From the NCBI GenBank assembly GCA_905193485.1, contig CAJJOX010000007.1, positions 1-22,532 of the forward strand: DNA of 22,532 nucleotides, written 5' to 3'. The notes beneath the pieces are model-generated. The model worked only from the letters and a program-made list of their open reading frames with translations. It did no database searches and was not told where the DNA came from. Below are positions 1 through 6,117 of this stretch, one piece after another. Positions within the stretch are counted from its first letter, which is position 1, and each line of letters begins with the position of its first letter. Both the position numbers and the translations under genes were made by a program. This DNA is from an uncultured Porphyromonadaceae bacterium. Its GTDB lineage: Bacteria; Bacteroidota; Bacteroidia; Bacteroidales; Muribaculaceae.

Positions 1-2
1 GG

Positions 3-170
3 GGCGGGGGGTGGGGCGGCCGCATCGATTTCGACAATGTCAAGTCGATATCGACCGAGGCGCGGCAGAAGCTGAAAAAAATCAACCCTGAAACCATCGC
101 ACAGGCCTCCCGTATCCCCGGCATTTCTCCCAGCGACATCAATATTCTTTTGCTTCTGCTCGGTAGATAG
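3..170 (+). CDS. mnmG: MnmG (GidA) C-terminal fragment, tRNA uridine-5-carboxymethylaminomethyl modification enzyme
   Basis: This is the open 3' end of a gene entering from the left edge, in frame from base 3 to a TAG at 168-170. About 48 C-terminal residues match the conserved MnmG tail: a [20 protein letters not shown] block followed by [11 protein letters not shown] and a hydrophobic LLLLLGR end. MnmG with MnmE installs the carboxymethylaminomethyl group on wobble U34 of certain tRNAs, and this tail is the domain that contacts MnmE and tRNA. The FAD-binding body lies outside the window. The first six or seven codons are almost pure G and give Gly-Gly-Gly-Trp-Gly-Gly, which is not expected at this point of MnmG and may be an assembly-edge error. 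The family call is firm; the first 20 bases are not. Confidence 0.9.
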   Translation, partial: GGGWGGRIDFDNVKSISTEARQKLKKINPETIAQASRIPGISPSDINILLLLLGR

Positions 171-180
171 CGGTTGTGAT

Positions 181-196
181 TGTTTCACGTGGAACA
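181..196. promoter_or_regulatory. parS: parS-like ParB-binding centromere site
   Basis: The 16-mer TGTTTCACGTGGAACA is a near-perfect palindrome. It differs at one position from the widely conserved bacterial parS sequence TGTTTCACGTGAAACA. It lies 10 bases after the mnmG stop and 41 bases before the apt start. ParB/Spo0J loads at such sites, which cluster near oriC, and gidA/mnmG is often origin-proximal. No other CACGTG in the window has the flanking TGTT and AACA arms. ParB binding itself is inference. Confidence 0.8.
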
Positions 197-237
197 TAGA
201 TAATCTGAAAAATATCAAAAACTTATAACGATTGACA

Positions 238-756
238 ATGGAATACATCAAATCAAAAATTCGCGACGTGATGGATTTCCCCAAGAAGGGAATTGTTTTT
301 AAAGATCTCACTACGGTGTTCAAGGATCCGCGTGCATTGCACATTATCGGATGGGATCTGTCGCAGCTTTACCGCGACAAAGGGATAACCAAAGTGGTGG
401 GTATCGAAAGCCGCGGCTTTATCGGTGGCTCGATTCTCGCTTTTGAGCTTGGCGCAGGTTTCGTGCCTGCACGTAAGCCGGGCAAACTGCCGGCTGATAC
501 GGTCAGCTGCTCCTACGACAAGGAATATGGCAAGGACACCATTGAGATTCACCGTGACGCAATCACGCCCGACGACATCGTGGTTATTCATGACGATGTG
601 CTTGCAACCGGCGGCACCATGGCTGCTGTCTACAATCTGGTGAAGAGCATGAATCCCCGGAAGATCTATGTCAATTTCATTATCGAACTTGCGGGACTGA
701 ACGGACGTGCCGTGCTTCCCGCCGACGCCGAGGTGACATCTCTGATCAAATATTGA
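238..756 (+). CDS. apt: Adenine phosphoribosyltransferase
   Basis: This 172-residue protein is the usual length for APRT, which makes AMP from adenine and PRPP in cytosolic purine salvage. It shows the family GIESRGFI segment (residues 55-62) and the PRPP-binding loop HDDVLATGGT (118-127). The loop starts with His-Asp-Asp, where Val-Asp-Asp is more usual; I regard this as natural variation. The ATG at 238 is preferred over an in-frame TTG at 232 because homologues begin close to the FPKKGI motif. It follows mnmG by 67 bases containing the parS-like site and precedes uvrC by 85 bases. No convincing promoter is visible in front of it, so cotranscription with mnmG is possible. Confidence 0.95.
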   Translation: MEYIKSKIRDVMDFPKKGIVFKDLTTVFKDPRALHIIGWDLSQLYRDKGITKVVGIESRGFIGGSILAFELGAGFVPARKPGKLPADTVSCSYDKEYGKDTIEIHRDAITPDDIVVIHDDVLATGGTMAAVYNLVKSMNPRKIYVNFIIELAGLNGRAVLPADAEVTSLIKY

Positions 757-841
757 CAGCGCCCCGGTTTATTGACTGCCGCCCGTCTGTTTTTAATTAA
801 ATGGTGTTTCCGGCGTCACCGCCCCATACGGATTATCGCAA

Positions 842-2668
842 ATGGCCAAGCATAAAAAGTCATCTCAGCTGACTGAAAAGATCAGCATTTTGCCGTCAAC
901 GCCCGGAGTCTATATGTACTTCGACGATGCCGGCACGGTGATTTATGTGGGCAAGGCAAAAAATCTTAAGCGGCGCGTTTCGTCTTATTTCAACCGCACT
1001 CACGACTCGGTGCGCACCAATTTGCTCGTGCGTGCGATCGCTGACATGAAATATATCGTCGTGCCGACGGAACAGGATGCTCTGAATCTCGAAAATTCGA
1101 TGATCAAAGAGTATCAGCCACGCTATAATGTGCTGCTTAAAGATGATAAATCCTATCCCTGGATTGTCGTCACAAAAGAGCATTTTCCGAGAGTTTTCAT
1201 GACGCGGACACAGATCCGCGACGGCTCGAAATATTTCGGGCCATACACCGATACCGCCTCCGCACGCGCCGTGCTCGATCTTATCCGGAGCATCTATCCG
1301 CTGCGTTCGTGCCGCCACGCCATTACGCCTGATTATATCCGCAACGGGAAGGGACGGCTCTGCCTCGATTACCACCTGAAACGGTGTCTCGGACCATGTG
1401 TAGGCAAGGTGAGTGAAGAAGAATATGCACACAACATCGAGCGCATAAAGCAGATTTTGCGTGGCGATCTTGCGGAACTGCTCGACCATTTGCGTGGCGA
1501 GATGGATGCCCTTTCCACGGAATTGCGCTTCGAGGAAGCACAGCATGTGAAAGAAATCTACGATAAGGTGATGCGCTACACCGCCAAGAGCGTCATCGTG
1601 AGCCAGACGGTCGACGATGTGGATGTATTCGGTGTCGATGACGACGGCGCCCGCGACGTCTACATCAATTATATGCACGTCAGGCGTGGCGCGGTGGTGC
1701 GAAGCGTCACACTCGAATACAAGCGGAGCATGGATGAAACCGTGCCGCAGTTGCTCAGCTATGCCATAAACGAGATTGTGACATCGATGGGCGTGGAGCT
1801 TAAAGAGGTGGTGGTGCAGGAACAGCCCGAAGTCGGGCTGGACGGTGTGACCTTTACCGTGCCGCAGCGTGGCGACAAAGCCAAGCTGCTCGAAGTGTCA
1901 CAGCGCAATGCGCGGCAACACCGCATCGACGCGCTTAAACACCTCGAACGCCACAATCCCGAACAGCGCACGCAGAAACTGCTTGAACGTATGCAGGCCG
2001 ATTTTCGGCTCAATGTGTTGCCCAGACATATCGAATGCTTCGACAATTCAAACATACAAGGATCGAATCCCGTGGCTTCGTGTGTGGTGTTTCGCGACGG
2101 CAAGCCAAGCAAAAAAGACTATCGTCATTTCAATATCAAGACCGTGGTCGGCCCCGACGACTTTGCTTCCATGAAAGAGGTGCTCACCCGCCGTTATACC
2201 CGCCTCCGCGACGAAGGAGAAGAGTTGCCGCAGCTGGTGGTGGTGGATGGCGGAAAAGGTCAGCTGAGCGCCGCTGTTGAGGCTCTTGATGCAATGGGGC
2301 TGCGAGGCGTGATCGCCGTGGCCGGTATTGCAAAGCGTCTTGAGGAGATATATTTTCCCGGCGACAGCATCCCGCTATATATCGATAAAAATTCCGAAAC
2401 GCTCCGGGTGGTGCAGCACATGCGCGATGAAGCGCACCGCTTCGGCATAACCCATCACCGAAACCGGCGATCCAAGTCGCAGACCGTGTCGATGCTCGAT
2501 TCCGTTCCCGGTATCGGCCCCAAGACGCGCGATGCTCTGATAACCCATTTCCGCAGTCTGCGGCGTGTGCGGGAGGCCGATCTCGACGCTATCGCCGGCG
2601 TGATCGGTCCGTCGAAGGCGTCGATAGTCTATAACGCGCTTCACGGCGACGATTCGACCGAAGCATAG
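842..2668 (+). CDS. uvrC: UvrABC excinuclease subunit C
   Basis: This 608-residue full-length UvrC makes both incisions around bulky DNA lesions after UvrAB recognition. Domains in order: an N-terminal GIY-YIG nuclease (about 18-97, with PGVYMYF and VIYVGKAKNLKRRV); four cysteines (157, 174, 182, 186) placed like the ligands of the UvrC 4Fe-4S cluster; a UVR helix for UvrB contact (about 225-246); an RNase H-like endonuclease domain with Asp401 in ECFDNSNIQGS and Asp469 in VVVDGGKGQ; and a C-terminal helix-hairpin-helix pair (about 552-605, SVPGIGPKTRDAL). All expected catalytic elements are present. It lies 85 bases after apt on the same strand. I see no good promoter or terminator between them. 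Confidence 0.97.
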   Translation: MAKHKKSSQLTEKISILPSTPGVYMYFDDAGTVIYVGKAKNLKRRVSSYFNRTHDSVRTNLLVRAIADMKYIVVPTEQDALNLENSMIKEYQPRYNVLLKDDKSYPWIVVTKEHFPRVFMTRTQIRDGSKYFGPYTDTASARAVLDLIRSIYPLRSCRHAITPDYIRNGKGRLCLDYHLKRCLGPCVGKVSEEEYAHNIERIKQILRGDLAELLDHLRGEMDALSTELRFEEAQHVKEIYDKVMRYTAKSVIVSQTVDDVDVFGVDDDGARDVYINYMHVRRGAVVRSVTLEYKRSMDETVPQLLSYAINEIVTSMGVELKEVVVQEQPEVGLDGVTFTVPQRGDKAKLLEVSQRNARQHRIDALKHLERHNPEQRTQKLLERMQADFRLNVLPRHIECFDNSNIQGSNPVASCVVFRDGKPSKKDYRHFNIKTVVGPDDFASMKEVLTRRYTRLRDEGEELPQLVVVDGGKGQLSAAVEALDAMGLRGVIAVAGIAKRLEEIYFPGDSIPLYIDKNSETLRVVQHMRDEAHRFGITHHRNRRSKSQTVSMLDSVPGIGPKTRDALITHFRSLRRVREADLDAIAGVIGPSKASIVYNALHGDDSTEA

Positions 2669-2731
2669 GCCGAGGCGCCCTTCAATATTGCGAATTATGA
2701 ATATAAACAATTAAAAATCAATAAAATACAA

Positions 2732-3526
2732 ATGAAAAGAATGCAAATCCGGTTTATTGCAGTTGCGACACTTCTCGGCGCAACATCTTTCATGTCGTCA
2801 GCACAATTTAATCTCGGTCGTGCTATCCAGGGAGTGACAAAGACCACAAAGGCTCTGACACTAAGTGACAAAGACCTTGCGGCATACGTATCGCAGGCTG
2901 TGGCCGAGATGGACCGCACCAACAAGGTGCTTCCGGAGGAGAGCCCTTACACCCAGCGTCTTGAACGGCTCACCAGCGGAATTAAGGAAGCTGATGGAAT
3001 TCCGTTGAATTTCAAAGTGTATCAAACCGACGAAGTGAACGCTTTCGCTTGTCCTGACGGCAGCGTGCGCGTCTACACCGGCATTATGGATCTTCTCGAC
3101 GATAACGAACTGCTTGGGGTGATCGGCCATGAGATCGGTCATGTGATGAAACATCACTCGCGCAAAGCGATAAAAGACGAATTGCTGAGGGGTGCGCTTG
3201 CCGACGCTCTCGCATCGGCCGACGGCCGTATCGCGCAGCTCACCGATTCGCAGCTCGGAGCTCTGGGAATGGCGTTGGGTAACGCCAGATTTTCGCGGAA
3301 GCAGGAAGCCGAAGCTGACAATTGCGGTTATGATTTTCTTGTCGATAACGGTCGCAATCCATGGGGAATGGTGATGGCTTTTGAAAAAATGCAACAGCTT
3401 GAAAGTAAAGGCACATCCGCTTCACAAACCTATATTCAGAAGATGTTTTCCGACCATCCCGACACAGCCGACCGCATCAAAAAAATGACTAAGCGCTGTG
3501 AGAAAGACGGTTACGTGCGTCCGTGA
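2732..3526 (+). CDS. Secreted M48-family zinc metalloprotease (LoiP/BepA-like)
   Basis: This 264-residue protein has an N-terminal signal peptide (residues 1-24, hydrophobic IAVATLLGATSF, likely cleavage after SSA), so it should act in the periplasm or cell envelope. The zinc site is complete: HEIGH at 133-137, with the third ligand Glu192 in QEAEAD and the supporting Asp196. An SDHP motif (240-243) near the C-terminus is typical of the M48 protein-quality-control branch. There is no lipobox and no TPR domain, unlike BepA. Homologues degrade misfolded outer-membrane proteins; the substrate here is unknown. It lies 63 bases after uvrC and converges on the Fur-family gene, with 20 bases between the two stops. 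Confidence 0.9.
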   Translation: MKRMQIRFIAVATLLGATSFMSSAQFNLGRAIQGVTKTTKALTLSDKDLAAYVSQAVAEMDRTNKVLPEESPYTQRLERLTSGIKEADGIPLNFKVYQTDEVNAFACPDGSVRVYTGIMDLLDDNELLGVIGHEIGHVMKHHSRKAIKDELLRGALADALASADGRIAQLTDSQLGALGMALGNARFSRKQEAEADNCGYDFLVDNGRNPWGMVMAFEKMQQLESKGTSASQTYIQKMFSDHPDTADRIKKMTKRCEKDGYVRP

Positions 3527-3527
3527 A

Positions 3528-3569
3528 TTCAGGCAACAGTCACGCGTCATTCCTTCTGTGATTCCTGAA
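3528..3569. terminator. Weak imperfect stem-loop between convergent genes
   Basis: TTCAGG (3528-3533) pairs with CCTGAA (3564-3569), and ACAG (3536-3539) pairs with CTGT (3556-3559), leaving a 16-base loop. It sits where the M48 protease gene and the Fur-family gene meet tail to tail, so a bidirectional terminator is plausible. There is no clear T-tract, and it overlaps the end of the regulator's coding sequence. Confidence 0.25.
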
Positions 3570-4023
3570 GTCTGCTGCATGCGGGACAGAGTCCCTTGAC
3601 GAGCAGTTCGGCGCTTTCGGCTGAGAATCCTTCGGGCAGACTTACTGGAGGAACGGGCGTCTTTTCAAAGCAGAAAGTGCGTCGGCATCCCGTGCAATAG
3701 AAGTGAATATGACGGTCAGACGGCGTGCAATGGCCGTTTCCGTGACACAATTCGTAGTGCTGCATGCCGTCACCGCTCTCGATCACGTGGACGAGCCCCT
3801 TAGCTGCAAAAAGCGAAAGCACGCGGAAAATGCTCGATCTGTCGAGCGTTGGCAGCAGTGACTCGAATTCGGTCACCGAAACCGGACATGTGGTTTGCAT
3901 TAAGGCACGGAGCACCAGCATGCGGTTTGGGGTGGGGCGGACTCCATGAGCGTCCAGCATCTCGGTTTCACGATTGATTGACGCTTGTTGATGTTGTCGA
4001 GGATTTGCTGACTGTGGTTTCAT
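3547..4023 (-). CDS. Fur-family metal-sensing transcriptional regulator (possibly Zur-like)
   Basis: This 158-residue protein has the two-domain Fur layout. A winged helix spans about 28-82 (RPTPNRMLVLRAL, then DRSSIFRVLSLFAAKGLV). The C-terminal dimerisation and metal domain has a histidine-rich stretch (His89, 94, 98, 105, 107) and two CxxC pairs (Cys110/113 and Cys146/149) that would hold the structural zinc. The start at 4023 is chosen because its ATG overlaps the stop of the upstream ATPase gene as ATGA, a coupling arrangement. Methionine 22 (codon at 3960) is an alternative. Being second in an operon with a zinc-type efflux ATPase suggests it senses zinc or a similar divalent metal and controls this operon. 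Fur, Zur and PerR cannot be separated from sequence alone. Confidence 0.9.
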   Translation of the reverse strand: MKPQSANPRQHQQASINRETEMLDAHGVRPTPNRMLVLRALMQTTCPVSVTEFESLLPTLDRSSIFRVLSLFAAKGLVHVIESGDGMQHYELCHGNGHCTPSDRHIHFYCTGCRRTFCFEKTPVPPVSLPEGFSAESAELLVKGLCPACSRLQESQKE

Positions 4024-5972
4024 TGTCGGGTGTTGAAATGATGAAACATGATGCGCATTGAATTTGCCACGGCTAACAATGCCACGCCTACATCGGCAAA
4101 CACCGCGGCCCATAGTGAAGCAAATCCCAATGCTCCAAGTGTCAGAACAAGTATCTTGATGCCGATGGCGCCAATGATGTTCTGCATCACAATCATCCGG
4201 GTGTAACGGCCGATTTTAATGGCTGTGGCTACACTTGACGGCCTGTCGTTCCGGATTACGACATCCGCGCTTTCGACGGCGGCATCGGATCCCGCCGCAC
4301 CCATGGCTATGCCCACGGTGCTTGCAGCCAATACGGGTGCGTCGTTGAATCCATCGCCGACAAACGCCGTATGGTGTCCGCCCGATGCATCGCGCCGCTC
4401 GATCCATTGCGCTTTGTCGGCAGGCATCATGCCTCCGCATGCGATGTCGATTCCGAGCCGGCGGCCGGTTTCAGCCGTGATTTCCGGTTTATCGCCCGAC
4501 AGGATCGAGATCTCGTCAATGCCGAGGCTCCTTAGTTCGCTGACGGCCTGTACGGCGTCGGTTTTCAATGTGTCGCAAAGGAATATGGCTCCGACATACT
4601 GTCCGTCGACGGCACAAGCTACCAGCGTATGCGCGACATTGTCGAGGCGCTGCGGATAGGCTATGCCGTTTTTTGCAAGCAGGCGGAGATTGCCGGCTAT
4701 GACACGACGGCCGTCGACTGTAGCTTCGGCGCCGAGTCCGGGATATTCATGCATTCCGGTCGCAGTCATTACGGACACATCGCGAGCGCCGGCATATTCC
4801 GCCACCGCCACTGCCACGGGATGCGTGCTGCCGCTTTCTACAGCCGCAGTCAGGGCAAGGAGCTTCATGCTGTCTACACCGTCGGCGGCATCGATTTCTC
4901 GCACATGGAAACGTCCGGTGGTCATCGTGCCGGTCTTGTCAAAAGCCACAGTGTCGACGCGCGTGATCGCGTCGAGAAAGTTGCCGCCCTTGAACAATAT
5001 GCCGACGCGGGATGCCACCCCTATGCCGGCGTAGTAGCCCAGAGGAATGCTTATGACCAGAGCGCACGGGCAGGATATGACCAGAAACACCAGCGCACGG
5101 TAGATCCATTCGTGTAGCGAGAAGCTGAACGATGTGTCGCAAAGACTCACGATCCAGGGCACGGTCACGAGTGCCGCGGCAAGTCCGATGACCACCGGAG
5201 TGTAGATGCGGGCGAAACGTCTGATGAACTGTTCGGCGGGTGCTTTGCGCAAAGAGGCGTCATGCACCATCGCGAGTATGCGTGCCAGAGAGCTGTCGCA
5301 AAACGGACGAGTCACACGTATGCGCACCCGGCTGCCTGCCGAGATCATGCCTGCCGACACTTCATCGCCGGCGCAGATGTCGCGTGGAGCGCTTTCGCCG
5401 GTCAGTGCGGCTGTATTGAACGCCGCATCGCTGTCGAGCAGGACGCCGTCAAGCGGTACGCGGCCTCCCGGAGCGACCTCTATGATTTCGCCCGGAATCA
5501 CGGTCTTCGGGTCGGTTATAACGGCCTTCCCATCACGAATCACCGTCGCCTTTCCGTCATTTATTCCGGCCAGACCCGCGATATCGCGGGTGGCCCGGTC
5601 CACGGCGCCATCCTGAAGGCGCTCTCCAATGCTGTAGAAAAGCATCACGCCGACAGCCTCGGAATATTCGCCGATGCAGAAAGCCCCTATGCATGCAATT
5701 GTCATGAGCGAGAATTCATTGAAAACATCGCCATGACGCATTTCATCAAAGGCCTCGCCAATGACCGGAGTCCCGACCGGCAGGAAAGCCACGACGTACC
5801 ATGCCAGTGCCGCCGGCGAACCGGCCGTCCACCATGCGGGATCGGCGTTGTCCAGAATAATGCCTGTCACAAGCATGACGAATGATAAAGCCGGCAACGC
5901 GTAGTGACGCAGTGCTGACCGGTGTTGAGAAGAATGGCCGTGAGTGTGACCGTGGGAGTGTGAATGGCTCAT
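4020..5972 (-). CDS. P1B-type heavy-metal translocating ATPase, ZntA-like (Zn/Cd/Pb/Co export)
   Basis: This 650-residue inner-membrane ATPase pumps divalent soft metals out of the cytoplasm. Motifs in order: actuator TGES (191-194), metal-binding CPC in the membrane (301-303, ISCPCALVIS), phosphorylation site DKTGT with Asp345, nucleotide-domain HP (384-385) and hinge GDGFND (539-544). Lys606 in the penultimate helix and Asp627 (FADVG) in the last helix are the signature of the zinc/cadmium P1B-2 group rather than the copper group. The N-terminus has no CxxC heavy-metal domain. It carries a short His-Ser/Gly run (residues 1-13) instead. The start at 5972 is preceded by AAGGAC, close to a Shine-Dalgarno sequence. 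The stop overlaps the Fur-family start by 4 bases. Confidence 0.95.
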   Translation of the reverse strand: MSHSHSHGHTHGHSSQHRSALRHYALPALSFVMLVTGIILDNADPAWWTAGSPAALAWYVVAFLPVGTPVIGEAFDEMRHGDVFNEFSLMTIACIGAFCIGEYSEAVGVMLFYSIGERLQDGAVDRATRDIAGLAGINDGKATVIRDGKAVITDPKTVIPGEIIEVAPGGRVPLDGVLLDSDAAFNTAALTGESAPRDICAGDEVSAGMISAGSRVRIRVTRPFCDSSLARILAMVHDASLRKAPAEQFIRRFARIYTPVVIGLAAALVTVPWIVSLCDTSFSFSLHEWIYRALVFLVISCPCALVISIPLGYYAGIGVASRVGILFKGGNFLDAITRVDTVAFDKTGTMTTGRFHVREIDAADGVDSMKLLALTAAVESGSTHPVAVAVAEYAGARDVSVMTATGMHEYPGLGAEATVDGRRVIAGNLRLLAKNGIAYPQRLDNVAHTLVACAVDGQYVGAIFLCDTLKTDAVQAVSELRSLGIDEISILSGDKPEITAETGRRLGIDIACGGMMPADKAQWIERRDASGGHHTAFVGDGFNDAPVLAASTVGIAMGAAGSDAAVESADVVIRNDRPSSVATAIKIGRYTRMIVMQNIIGAIGIKILVLTLGALGFASLWAAVFADVGVALLAVANSMRIMFHHFNTRQ

Positions 5973-5999
5973 AAACGTCCTTGTCTTATGTTTGCGGGA

Positions 6000-6007
6000 C
6001 AAAGTTA
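6000..6007 (-). promoter_or_regulatory. -7 box of the metal-ATPase/Fur operon promoter
   Basis: Read on the minus strand this is TAACTTTG, a full match to the Bacteroidetes -7 element TAnnTTTG. Its first base lies 35 bases upstream of the ATPase ATG. No TTTG-like -33 box occurs at the normal 19-21 base spacing; a palindrome occupies that zone instead. Confidence 0.6.
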
Positions 6008-6019
6008 CGACTAAAAAAC

Positions 6020-6034
6020 TGCAATCAGGTTGCA
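6020..6034. promoter_or_regulatory. 15-bp palindrome, candidate Fur/Zur-type operator
   Basis: TGCAA-TCAGG-TTGCA is a perfect inverted repeat with a 5-base spacer. It begins 13 bases upstream of the -7 box of the ATPase/Fur operon and covers the region where a -33 box would lie. Size and symmetry fit a Fur-family dimer site, and the operon encodes a Fur-family protein. It also lies 83 bases before the start of the divergent FAD/Fe-S gene. Binding is inference. Confidence 0.5.
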
Positions 6035-6117
6035 AATTTGACTACACGGTTTTTCCGATGTCAAAACCAAACCGGGGTATCCGGGCGTTGTATAGATCGG
6101 ATCCCAATAATCGCGAT

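Noticed and set aside
3783..3790. Other CACGTG cores (here and near 16103) as further parS sites
   Set aside because: They are inside genes and lack the TGTT and AACA flanks of parS.
4219..5885. Several long plus-strand frames inside the P-type ATPase gene
   Set aside because: They lie antisense to a gene with complete catalytic motifs and read as Ala/Ser/Arg-rich low-complexity protein, typical of shadows in GC-rich coding DNA.
5992..6117. N-terminal extension of the FAD/Fe-S protein
   Set aside because: The in-frame starts at 5992 and 6058 would put coding sequence over the palindrome and the divergent promoter. The extension is unlike the family, and the ATG at 6118 gives the expected N-terminus.
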